Source of the DNA: Blastocladiella britannica
Lineage: Eukaryota; Blastocladiomycota; Blastocladiomycetes; Blastocladiales; Blastocladiaceae
DNA: 64,000 nucleotides
Direction: 5' to 3'
Assembly (NCBI GenBank): GCA_025349905.2
Contig: MU624547.1
Location: 1-64,000 of the forward strand
Shown: positions 24,082 through 35,088 of the stretch, one piece after another
How the letters are laid out: each line of letters opens with the position of its first letter
Numbering within the stretch: position 1 is the stretch's first letter
Program-made: the position numbers and the translations under genes
The notes under the pieces: generated by a model
Told to the model about the DNA's origin: nothing
Seen by the model: only the letters and a program-made list of their open reading frames with translations
Database searches by the model: none

Positions 24082-25527
24082 CTAGAGGGAGGCGGATTGC
24101 ACTGCTTGCTTGACCGCGTTCAGGGCCGCAAGTGCGTCCTTGGGACTGGCGAAACCGGACTTGGGCGTAATGTCAATACGCGCAACGTGGTGGTAGCGCG
24201 GGTCATTGTCGGCGGGCACATTGCCGAGGAATTCGAGCATGTCGCGAGGGCGGCGAGTCGCAGGTGCGGCTGCTGGTGCTGCTGCCGCCACCTTGGTTGG
24301 TTCGCGAGGAATAGCCGCCCGCGATCCAGCCAAGTACTCGAGGAACTCGCGCTCTTGCACGCGGCCCGTGACCGAGAACGGCGCAGCCGGCTTCTTGACA
24401 TGAACGATATCGCGGACATGTACTGCGACCTCGCCCGCGAGCTTCCCCGTCACCGCCGTAGCGCCGTCCACCGACACGGACGCGCTGGACGCCGGCCGCA
24501 CCGCGCCGCGCACCACCGCTGCCACTGCCTTGCGGATCGCCGCAACGGGAGTCGACCGCGGCGCGCGCACCGGTACCTGAATGGCCACGGGCTTGGCCAG
24601 CACCAACGGAACGGGAGCGGGGTGCGTCACGCGCTTGGGCGACAGCTTTTGCGCTCGCACGTACGCCAGAACATCGCCCTTGAGCAGGCGGCCCTGTGGA
24701 CCCGTGGCCGGAATCGCGGCAACGGTCGCGGGGGAGAGCGCGTACAGGCTGGCCAGGTGCGACACGGACGGGCCCGTGATCGGGTGACGCTGTGTTGGCA
24801 CTGCCTTTGCCGGAGTCGGCGGCGTGGGTGCGGGTGCAGGTGCAGGTGCAGAAACGATCGGAGCAGCAGCAGCAGCAGGAGCAGCCGGGGTCGGCGCAGG
24901 AGCAACGGGGGCAGGAGCTTTTGAATATGGACAGGTACCTGGTGAGATCAAAACGAGCGACCAAACCAAGAAAAAAAAAACGTGCCAGGAACGGCAGGAG
25001 CAGCAGCAGCAGCGGAGACATCGATCGACGCCAATTCCTCGCCCTCCTCGGCAATGACGGCAATCACCTGGTTGACGCGCACGCCTCGGGTCCCAGCAGC
25101 CACCAGGATTTTAGCCAGCACGCCGTCATCTTGCGCGTCCACCTCAAGCTGCGCCTTGTCCGTCTCAACCTCAAACAAGACATCGCCGGCTGCAAATGGC
25201 TTGCCCTCCTCGGCGTGCCACTTGATGACCGTGCCCTCGGTCATGGTTGGCGACAATGCAGGCTATGTTATCATACTGTAAGTACCACGATCCAGACCAA
25301 CACGAAACGCGATTATTTCCCCTCGATCTATGTGCGCTGGTTGCTCCATTCACCAGAGCAAGCCAGTTGTTGCTTGGTTACTGAAAAGAAGGAAGACCAA
25401 CCATGAGCAGATTCTGGGCTAGGGCGGCACGGGCAGCGTGCATGGCGCGGACAGCGGCCGCGGTGGCAACAATGCGATACGGCGAAGGTGCCGACAGGAC
25501 AGAGGCGGCAATGGCAGCACGAAGCAT
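24082..25527 (-). CDS. PDX1: Pyruvate dehydrogenase complex E3-binding protein (Pdx1 / protein X)
   Basis: Three exons: 25527-25402, 25262-24986 and 24938-24082, giving 419 residues (yeast Pdx1 410). A basic N-terminus is a likely mitochondrial presequence. Exon 1 joins exon 2 to give MPALSPTMTEGTV, the start of a lipoyl domain. The lipoyl lysine sits in VETDKAQLEVDAQDDG. An Ala/Pro-rich hinge leads to a peripheral subunit-binding domain (about residues 190-225) with LYALSPATVAAIPATGPQGR and LLKGDVLAYV, which docks the E3 subunit. The C-terminal part lacks the HxxxDG acetyltransferase motif of E2, so this is protein X, not E2. The second intron works in phase only if its donor is GC (gcacg). 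An alternative start lies about 57 bp upstream. Confidence 0.88.
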
Positions 25528-25617
25528 TTCTTTGTTAAATTTTTGGTTTCGATTGAGCGAAAGAGCTTGCAGAAAAATCCCCAATCGTGACAGTTTTATC
25601 TTATCGTTTTGTACTTT

Positions 25618-28600
25618 TTAGAGATCAGGAAGGCCAGCGCCTCCGTGTACCTCGCTCAGGACTGCAAACAATACACCCTCCAGCACGTCCTGGAGTACGT
25701 CTGCAGGGCACCTATTGGAGTTGAAGTGTACCAAATGTGAGACCAAGATCCATCTCCACGACTGTAAAATGTGAAAGAAGCGTACCCGTCGGGCTTGGGG
25801 AAATGCCAATCAGCGTGCGCATGGATTGCGGTCAGAGTATCCTCGTGCTCCATCTCGGCAAACACGTCGTCGAGGGATGCCCGCAGCACCGATCCGATCG
25901 TATCCATGGCGGTGCTACTGCTGTTGTGCATGCACCATGCGGCTCCACCCCAAGGATCGTCGCTTTCGACCGCCGCGGGCACATAGCGGGGAAGAACAGT
26001 GCTCTCGGCCGACTCCAGGACCGTGTCCAGATGCACCGCCAGCTCCAGCTTTTGCACTGGCGGCGCTCCAATCGACGGCAGGGCCGCATTGTACCGTCCG
26101 AGTGATGACGTGGTGCGATGCGGGCTGCTGCGCTGTGCTGGTTGTGCCGCCGCCGATTTTTGCGGCCCAGCCACATACTGCTGAAGCTATTTTTTTTTTC
26201 TCACAAAATGGTGTCATTGCCAACGATAGCAGTAAAAATATGAAAAGACCCAAGTACCGCTCGCTGCGTGGAGGCAACCAGACACTCAAACATGTGCGCC
26301 ATACGGCCCACCTCCCTCCCGGTCTTGACAAACACGCGCACCAGCGCTGCTTCGCCCGGAGCAAGCGTTCCCAGCGGAGGAATGATCCGCACCACCTCCT
26401 CGGTCTGCGCGGTTGCCCGCCACATGTACGAAACGCTGGTTGGGCCAGGGTTCGTCAGAACAATGACGCGCGTCGCCAACGACCGCACGGGGAGTTTGCC
26501 CAAGACCAGTTCCTCGTAGTCCAGCTTGGCGTGATGACTGCGGTCAGGCGTGTCGGCAGCGGCGCGCTTGCCAACGACGTGTCGAGGGACGAGCGCACCT
26601 TGCTGCTGGGATGCTGGCAGCGACACCATCGGCGCTACTCCACGGCCCACGAGCGTGACGGAAAACATGTTGCCGCCGGACATGCTGACGGTGATGGGCA
26701 TCGAGTACGGTTGCACGCGATTGGGCGAAAACCGGATTGGAATGGTGCACGTTTCCCCAGCAGGAATGCTCCCATGGGTCTGTGTAAGGTGGAAAATGGG
26801 CACTTGGTCGTTCTCCTCGAGAAACTAGTCCATTTTGATTGTTATTTGGATGAGAAAAAATGAGAAAAAATGGGTCCTGTCTGTACCTTGGCAATATCTC
26901 CACACGACAGCTCGAACCAAAGTCGCGCATCGCCCATGTTCCGAAGAATCATGTGCTGAATGACACCCTTGTCGCCGGCAATGGACGCCTCACCAAACGC
27001 CAGGATGGATCCCGCGTGAAAGAGCCACCCTTGCCTTGGCGTGAGCGTGGTGGACGACAGTAGCAGTGGAATGGTTCCGTCGCACTCGGGCCCACTCTTG
27101 ACGTGGAACTGGATTGCCTGCTCGTGTGTCCCTGCCACGCGATGGCTGCATGTAAATACCAGTCGCTGAACCTCCCCAGGGACCAGGTGTCCTTTCTGTA
27201 TTGCATCGAACATGGGCGTTGTCAGATAGAATAATCAAAAATAATAAGAAGTCAGGTACCCGCATCGACATGGCAAACACTCGCGAATCTGAATACGACT
27301 TGATCGGCGCTTTTTCCGAGTCTCCGATTGCCTGTGTTTTAGTAATATGAGCATTTGTAGGTCTAACCAACCAAAGTAGAAACGAAAATAAACGCACAAC
27401 AGGATCCTGCGGTGTGCTCAATGCCCAGTGCAATTCCACCGGCCCAGTATTCCTCAACACCCATTCGACGGTCGAGTCGGATGCTCCCATTAGACAAGGC
27501 GCAAATACAACGTCAATGATTTTCTTGCTGACTCCCAACCTGAGCGCATGGTTGACGGCAGCAATGTTGCATGATTTTTGCAAATCAAATGAAGTGAGAG
27601 CTGTCACAAGATATACGTATTACGGTAAATCCTCGAATGTAGCGACAAGAAAAAAATGAACGCACTGTTTCCTGATACACGGATAATTTCGAGCTTGGGG
27701 AAAATGCCAACGGCAGTAATATGCCAAAAGTCGTGCCAGACATCGTCGGTTGTGCCCAGTGCCAGCTGAATGTTGAATTGCACGTCCCTCGTCTCTTGCA
27801 AAAAGAGCTCCAGACGAATGGTTTGCGAGCAGTGGGCAGGGACTCGATGCACTTGATCTGGAATCCGCACTTGTCGGCTCACTAAAAAAGAAATTGAAGA
27901 TGGTGAGTATCTTCACTTTTCCTTTAAAAAGACAAGAACGCACAGTTTCGATTGGTATGGCCATTTTCGCCCACGAGGCGGACTCGATATGTCACTGCAC
28001 AGTCGGTGGGATTGTAAACGACGATCTCGCCGTCCCCAGTGACATGATGCGAGCAAATCAGGGCGGGAGCAAGCCGAACGCGTGACTGGCGGGGCTGCAG
28101 CGCACCCACGACGGCAGTGACACCGACCATCACTGGCAGCCGCGACTCAAACGACGAGCCTTCGTTTCTCGTGACCAAAGTGACGGGTATGAGTAACTGG
28201 CCAGGAGTCATGGCATGGAATACCAGCGTCGTCTTGGCACTTGCGCGCGGGGAAAGCGTTCCCGCGGCAGGGTGCACTTGCAGCGTCGATTCATAGGCAG
28301 CTGGGATGTGCCATGAATATTGGCAAGGTACCTCGCTCTCTGATTGCAGTGTGCAGGTGCGAGACCCTGGCAAACCCACCAGGGTTGGTGCAATCGTAAA
28401 AGCCGCAGATGGCAAGACGGAAACGCATGGTTTGCAGATCTGCGAGTGCAGAGTCATTTTCTATTTTTTTTTCGTTCGTTCATGTTGAGGATTCACTTGC
28501 TCAAATTTACAGCAAAAATAAAAGCTTGTGTACCATAGCGTTACTCAAGGATCCATTGACGGCGATCGTGACGGGGACGTGCACAATGGATGCGACAGGT

Positions 28601-31223
28601 GGAAGCGCTCGTGGGTTGAGTTGAACTTGGACGAGTTGACTCCCGCCCACAGCAATGGCACCGGACGATGGGGAAATGGACCAGCCGGCATTGTCGCCTT
28701 GGTGAGATGGAAGAATGAGGGAGAATTGCGCTGGGCAGTCTCCGCGATTGGCGATGCGAACAGTGTGTCGAACTGCGTCGCCGAGGATTGTGGCGGGGGG
28801 CACTTCGAGTCGGTGGCCATCCACAATGTCCAACTTGTTGGTCATGAGTTGCGCCGAGAGCGTATTTCTACGCCACCACCAACTGGGGCTGTGAGTCTAT
28901 GCTTTTTCAAAGAAAAAATACGATCAACGCACCCAACCACATGAAGATCAAACATGCCTCCAGGGACATAACTGGCCTCGCTCGCCACCATCCGGAAACT
29001 GCGCATTGCACGCGGCACGACAGCGCACTCCCACCGCGCCAGCACAACTGTGTCTGCGACTCGGGGCTGGAACATGACTCGGAACGTCGCCACTGCCCCT
29101 GGTGCCAAATCGGCCACCATGGCGGGCTCCACCGTCACTCCTTGTGCGGTTGGTCCACGCCAATAGACGGATACGCGCGAGGCCATGTGGTTCGTCAGCG
29201 TGACGGATCGGGGCTCAATGAAGCGATACTGTGAGCAGTTGCCAAAGTCAATGGATGAGGTCGAAAGCGTCGCAATCTCTTCCTGAGGGTCGCTTGGCAT
29301 AGGAGGTCGCGATTCCGGGTCGGCCCAAAGAACCCTACTGACATCATTGGGAGCCACCCGAAGAGTGCCCAGTCGGAGAAGCTGTATGTTTATTTATATT
29401 TTATGAGCTCAATGTACACTGTCGGAATGGAAGAGGAAACATACATGATTCAAGTGTTCGGGGCCAAGTAGCCCAAGGCCAATGTCGCGCCGGAGCAGGT
29501 ACGCTTCGATATGACGAGCTTGAAGGGATGGTGGCCGAGCGTCTTCAGCAAAGCCAGTTCCAACTAGATCAAGGGTCTGGGGTGAAAATATGAAAATGAG
29601 AAATTGGTGCTTCAGCAAGAGGAAATTGCACGTACCACAGACTCTGCATGCTCAGCCCACACTTGCACACGCTTCCAGTATCCGATAGGCGCACCAGGAG
29701 CAAACGAAATTTGCACAGGCACCTCGGAACGCGGCGGAATCTCGATCGTGTCGCTCCCGGCGGCGATGGCAAAAATGTTGGTCTCGCGGCTCGCGGCTTC
29801 GGCATCACTGGACGCCAGCGTGAATTTGGACGGTCCGGACAATCCCATGAGCTGAACAAACGCGGGCACCGAGCCAGCGTTTTGGACGTGAACCACCTTG
29901 ACGACGGCGGGACTCCCGACCTGCACGTCCCCCCAAGCAAGGATTTCTGGGTGGACCGAAATGCACGGCCCGACGCTGCGTGCACACACCATAATACGGG
30001 TGGGCGGGACCGGCGATCCCGGGACTTCTAGGAGCCACGGGTCATTGCAAGCACGGTGAATAGTCAACACCACCTCGGCCGCCGCACCAGGAGCCAGGCT
30101 TCCGCGATGGCGTGAGAACGAGCAGAATGGGGCGCCATCGCGCTGCCCCCCACTTGCCGGGCGAAGAACGTAGTTTGATCGAACCTGTTTAATATAGTGA
30201 GCACTTGGCATTCAACACATCAAGTGAAGAAAGAAAAAGTACCAGTGACGGATTCACCACCAAAAGATGGACTTTGAGGGGGTTCCCAGGGGAAAAGTCT
30301 CCAGCGTTAATGTGTGACAAGGCACTCATCGCGCTGCCTGGCATTGCGAGATTGACGCGAGCGAGCTTTCCCGCCCCGTCCAAGGTAATGGGCATGGAAA
30401 ACACTTTGGAATTGCCCTCGGTGACTGATCCCGCTGCTGGGGCTTCCCAATAATTGCAAATAAAGCGCATCATGTGAGCAACGACGCGAGCGGGCGTATA
30501 TGTCATCGTCACGGGACACGTTTGGCCAGGTGCAAGGCTCGCGGTTGCAGGAGTCCATGTAAATGACGGGTCCGGATTCGTGTCTCCCTCGCTCGTGATG
30601 CGGATGTTCGGCGAGGCAATTGGGGCAGCGGTGCACTCAAAGGTGCAGGGAACAATGCCAGTGTTTTTGAAGGTAAGCACCCGTGTCATGGGCTGGTTGA
30701 GGGCGCATAAACCAAAGTCGAGCACGCGCCGCTCTGGTGAGTTGGAAGCAGTGTCTACACCAAGCACTGTCAGCACCGGATCCGGCAAGACGGCACGGAG
30801 GCCGATGGAAAACTCATGCACGGCGCTTGCGCTGCTGCTTGCCTGGGTGCAGAACCGCAGCTCGTCGGTGTAAGCGACCTTGGATTTGGGGACAAAGGTC
30901 ACAGGGACCGAAATGGACATGCCCGGAGAGAGCGACATGGTGGTTGGGAAATCGACCAGGAACACGCGATCGCGCAAGTAGCGTGTTGGTGGAGTGTAGC
31001 GGAGCGAGAGCGGGCGCGCGGTCACGTTCCGCAGGACCAGTGCCTTGGTGCATTCGCTCCCAGTGGTCGTGAGTGTAAACGAGACGGCATCCATGCAATC
31101 GATCCCGGTCGCATTGCGGCGCTGATCGCGGGTGGAGATGGCCGCCGAGTCGGTGCGGCCGAACTGCAGCTTGGCGCCTTTATTGCTATTATTTGGTCGA
31201 GTTGTTGATACTGCGGCCGGCAT
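25618..31223 (-). CDS. CFAP65: Cilia- and flagella-associated protein 65 (CFAP65/CCDC108)
   Basis: A multi-exon gene of roughly a dozen introns (about 50-80 bp each) encoding about 1,600 residues, from MPAAVSTTRPNN at 31223 to LPDL and TAA at 25618. It is a chain of immunoglobulin-like ASH/MSP domains. The opening domain reads KALVLRNVTARPLSLRYTPP, SLSPGMSISVPVTFVP and FSIGLRAVLPDP, which follows human CFAP65 segment by segment. Later parts match too, including YLLRRDIGLGLLGPEHLNH and STSSIDFGNC. The C-terminal helical end (SVLRASLDDVFAEMEHEDT) also fits. CFAP65 sits in the axoneme central-apparatus and tail-assembly network and is needed for motile flagella. Exon borders are approximate. Its presence implies a flagellated life stage. 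Confidence 0.88.
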
Positions 31224-31453
31224 GATTCTTTTTTCTTCACTGGTTCTTTTCGGATGGAGACGACTTGATGGGAACGAGAATGGGAATGCAAAAAAAATGT
31301 GTTTGGGGATGAAAACGAGCCGAGCGCAACCGGTCAGCCGACTCATAAATTTGAACGCGCAATCGCCCAAATCACCCACTGCGGAAAACGAGTCCGAGGG
31401 AATTCCCTCTCCCCGTCGCACATCCACACGGTCACTTTTGCTTTTATTTCAAC
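31224..31453. promoter_or_regulatory. Divergent promoter, CFAP65 / RPL18
   Basis: 230 bp between outward-facing starts of a flagellar gene and a ribosomal protein gene. No binding site was recognised with confidence. Confidence 0.45.
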
Positions 31454-32461
31454 ATGGTATGGCTCTTTAAAGGCTCTCCGGAATGGTCGTCATCGTTTTG
31501 CGGATACAAAACAAAACAAAAGCAGCTGCGAGGCGCACTACACTGTTAATGAGGCAGTTCTGAGTCGGGCACTTCTTTTTGGGGTGCTCGACGACGACCA
31601 CCTCGATGCGGGCAATGTAAAAATCGAAACACTTCGATTCTTTCTTGCACACGCAATGCTGGCAAGTGGGGCACTTTTTCATTGCGCATGGTTCTTCATC
31701 TTTTGCTCAAAGCAATTGGACGACCATGTACAAGTGGGTGCCCTGCGCAACTTCTTCGCATACGCAAAAGGGGCATTTTGAAAATCCACTTTGCCCCTTT
31801 TTGTCTATTTTGATTATGCAAATGATGATTTGAGCCAGCCCGTGTATTCCCGCCCACCCCCTTGGACACTCATGCCGTATCGTTGTTGCTGGTGTGGATA
31901 TTTTAGGGTATCGACATCAAGAAGCACCACGTCAAGAAGTCTCAGCGCTCGTCGCCGGCCTCCAAGAACCCCTACCTGCTTCTCCTCGTGAAGCTGTACA
32001 AGTTCCTGGCCCGCCGTACCCCCGCTGCCTTCAACAAGGTTGTGCTCCAGCGCCTGTACAAGTCCAAGATCTACAAGCCTCCCGTGTCGCTGTCCAAGCT
32101 GACGACGCACATGAAGGGACGTGAGGACAAGATCGCCGTCGTTGTTGGCCCCATCACCGACGATGTGCGCGTGCACGACATCCCCAAGCTCACCGTTGCC
32201 GCCCTCAAGTTCACGGCCACGGCCCGTGCCCGCATTGTGAAGGCTGGTGGTGAGGCCATCACTCTTGACCAGCTGGCGCTTCGTGCCCCGACTGGCGCTA
32301 ACACGGTGCTCCTCCGTGGCTCGCGCTCGCGCGAGGCCGTCAAGCACTTTGGCCCCGCCCCCGGTACCCCCGGCTCGACTGCCCGTCCCTACATTCGTTC
32401 GACTGGCCGCAAGTTCGAGCGTGCGCGTGGTCGTCGTGCGTCGCGTGGTTACCGCAACTGA
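31454..32461 (+). CDS. RPL18: 60S ribosomal protein eL18
   Basis: Two coding exons. The first contributes only the initiator ATG (31454-31456). After a 450-bp intron, exon 2 (31907-32461) reads [20 protein letters not shown] and ends [11 protein letters not shown], giving 185 residues (yeast 186). The family signature [18 protein letters not shown] is intact. It is a component of the large cytosolic subunit. The intron is several times longer than others in this window and holds an antisense Cys-rich reading frame (see findings). The gene converges on the WD40 gene with 90 bp between stops. Confidence 0.95.
31457..31906 (+). other. Unusually long first intron of RPL18
   Basis: 450 bp, beginning gtatgg right after the ATG and ending tattttag. 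It was checked for box C/D snoRNA signals: an ATGATGA box occurs near 31822 but no CTGA box follows at a suitable distance. It contains the - strand Cys-rich frame at 31467-31682. Confidence 0.75.
31467..31682 (-). other. Cys-rich antisense reading frame, possible gene
   Basis: An open frame antisense to the RPL18 intron. It reads [18 protein letters not shown] and then KKKCPTQNC, a zinc-ribbon-like cysteine pattern. Just upstream on the same strand (about 31710-31780) another stretch reads KCPFCVCEE, which could be a separate exon. No full gene model with a convincing start could be built, and the family was not recognised. It could be a relic or chance. Confidence 0.3.
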
Positions 32462-32551
32462 GCATGTGTCGCTGTTGCTGTGCGGATTTGGGTTTTCTTT
32501 TATTAATGCAAAATTCATTTCTTTTCACACTTTTTTTTAATGCTGCAACCG

Positions 32552-35088
32552 TTAATCAGCGTCTGAAGAGAGGAAACGGGTTCCAACTTCCCGTCCGTCC
32601 CAAATCACGAGCTTGCGGTCGTCGCTGGCCGAGAGCAAGTTGCCGCCAAGGTTCCACGCGAGGCCCGTGATGTTGAGATTATGTTGCTTGACGAGTGCCA
32701 GGAGCGCCTTGGTGGCATAGTTCCACACGAGGATGGATCCGTCAGCCGTTCCCACAGACAGGATCGATTGATCAGCGCTGTTTATCAATGAAGCATCAGT
32801 CTTTTTCATTCAGTAGATATCCTTTGTTGTCGTACCTGAGGGCCATGCGGGTAAAGTTGGATGGGAAGAGCAACGATTTGTGCCTTTGAAAATGTATGAG
32901 TGTGAGTATGTGTTGAGGCAAAAAAAAAAAAAAAAACAGGATATTGGATCGTACTTGAGCTCGGTGCGGAGCTCGCGATTGTCAAACGCAAAGATGCGCA
33001 CGATTCCATCCTTGGAAAACGTAATAATGTCGTTTCCTGTGTTTCCTCAATCATTTCGTTGTTTAGTCTCGAGGATCGATATGAAAGAAAGGAGGATCGT
33101 ACCAGGCGCCGAAATGACACTCAAGACCGAGCTCCCTCCAAACGGCTCAAAGTGACACCACAATTGCTTCTGCGTCGCAGTGTTCCAGCATTGGATCTCG
33201 CCGTTGATGTGAGCAGTGACCAGCATCTCGCTGTTGTTTTTTCTGTGAGCGATCAGATGCCAAAGTAATAAATGGAGGACATACTTTTCCAAAATGACCG
33301 CCGACATGATAGCGGAATGCGTGAAAATGACTTTGGTTTCTGCATTTCTTTCGTGTCAGCGTATTGGCAATAACAGTAAATCAAAAAGTCCATACCACGG
33401 GCCTTGGAGCGATCCCAAAAGCGAATTGACCCGTCAGTGCTCGCAGAAATCTGTTGCCTCATCGAGAAGAAAATGGTCAGCCAATTACCACTGCTACAAA
33501 ATGAAAATATGATACCAGCTGACGGCTCTCGAGAGCGCTGGGTACAAATGCAAGCCAATTGATCCGCATCGTATGCCCCGTGAGCGACGACTTTAACTGG
33601 CTCTTGGCCAGCTTCCACACATGAATGACATGACCCACGTCAGTGACAGCCGCCGCACACGCCATGTATGCGTCATCGGGCGAAAACACGATCGAGTACA
33701 CGGCCGGGCGGACCACGGGGGCCGGTGTTGGCGCAAGATTTGCCGAAGACGGCGTTGCGGACGCGCCACGCGAGCGAGCCGACGGCGGCAAGAGGCTCAT
33801 TCGTCTCACGCGCGGTTCGGTGGGGTCGGTTGACTGACTTCGGGTGGTGGACTTTTGCGGACCCAGTTGGTGGTCTCCCACTGTTTTGCTGGTGACTCCC
33901 AGCGTCGAAAACCGGGCCGGGGAGCTCGGATCAGCAATCGGTGACGTCCGTGCAGACATGGACATCTCTGCAATCGAGTGTCGTCGGACCTTTCGCGTCG
34001 CCCACTTGTCCGCCAGCGAAAGCCGCGAGCCTTCCTCGGCAACGACCACATTCACGCCTCCAATGCTTCCCATCGGCACCGTGTCCTGGCTCTCGCCGCT
34101 TTCCTTGGATTCCAAAGAGGGAGAATCCTGCTGGAACGTGTCGCCGGATTTCAGAATGGTATTGGACGAGCCCTTTGGTCCTCCTGGGGCCGAAATCGCC
34201 GCGTTTCCTCCTCCCAAGGATCCCGAGGACGACATATGACTACTGTTCGGGCTACGCATTGATGGCGGGCCTGCGCCAGGAGATGGAGGCTCCACGTTGA
34301 TCGCCGGTGCGTCTCGGGGAGGACTAGCGGGACGAATGAACGGTGGTGGCGCAGCTGTCACTGACGCCCTCCGTGTGGTGAGCGACTGCATCGCGCGCTT
34401 CAACGGACTCGGTGTTTTCCCGCGCGTATTGGTGTTGAAATCGGACAATTTCGAGCCGTCGGCAAAGTTCCAAATGGACATTTTGCCGCTCGCGTCGCCG
34501 GTCGCTACCAGCGTTCCCGAGCTCGAAAGGGCGAGCGTTGTGATGGCCACATCGTGTGCACTGGCCTTTTATTCACTTTTTTGTTAAGTGCCATTCATAG
34601 ATCCGCCTGACTGCCATAAAGCGAGAAAAAATAAATGAACGGACAATGGTCTGGACGGGTTTATCGGGAACGAGGGCCATGGCAATCGGATAATCTACAC
34701 CGCTGAGATCCAGCGAAAAAAACAGGGCGAGTCAATATCCAACGAAAAGTAATATTAAAAGTATGGCAACGGACTTGACGAGTCGAAATTTGGCATAGTC
34801 GTATCGATAGACTTCCATGTTTGTAAAATCCGAGGCGAGATCGCGAGCGCTGGTGGCATTGAGGCTGCGCAAACTCGGACCCTGGATGACGATTCGTACA
34901 AATCCCGGAGTGGAATCGCGCGAGGAGCCGTGGTTGCCGCTCGAGACCGAGTCTTCCTTGATCATGGCGAGCGACTGTGTGGAACGCCGAATAGATTCGC
35001 CCATGCCAGCGGCGGCAGAGGCATCGCCGCCGGATCGCTTCAGGTCGCCATGGCCAGAGACCGTGATGAACTTGAATAGTCGGGACAT
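32552..35088 (-). CDS. WD40-repeat protein with large low-complexity insert
   Basis: A spliced gene of about eight introns. The N-terminus is MSRLFKFITVSGHGDLKR. Joining exons at gtccgt donors gives FRLVNGVDYPIAMALVPDKP and then QTIASAHDVAITTLALSSSG without breaks. WD repeats include GTLVATGDASGKMSIWNF, then QISASTDGSIRFWDRSKAR, AHINGEIQCWNTATQ, FSKDGIVRIFAFDNREL, VGTADGSILVWNYATKA and SASDDRKLVIWDGRE near the end, so the chain forms at least one beta-propeller. Between two of the repeats (about 33720-34440) sits a Ser/Pro-rich insert of about 230 residues. WDR75/Utp17-like and other WD40 families were considered, but none could be assigned, so no function is given. Confidence 0.75.

Noticed and set aside
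24082..25527. Dihydrolipoamide acetyltransferase (E2)
   Set aside because: Lipoyl and E3-binding domains are present but the HxxxDG catalytic motif and the large E2 core are missing; length fits Pdx1.
31815..31906. Box C/D snoRNA in the RPL18 intron
   Set aside because: An ATGATGA box is present near 31822 but there is no CTGA box at a suitable distance before the splice acceptor, and no terminal stem.
34560..34640. Frameshift in the WD40 gene
   Set aside because: A single intron with donor gtccgt, branch-like cttaac and acceptor aaaag joins QTI to ASAHDV in phase.
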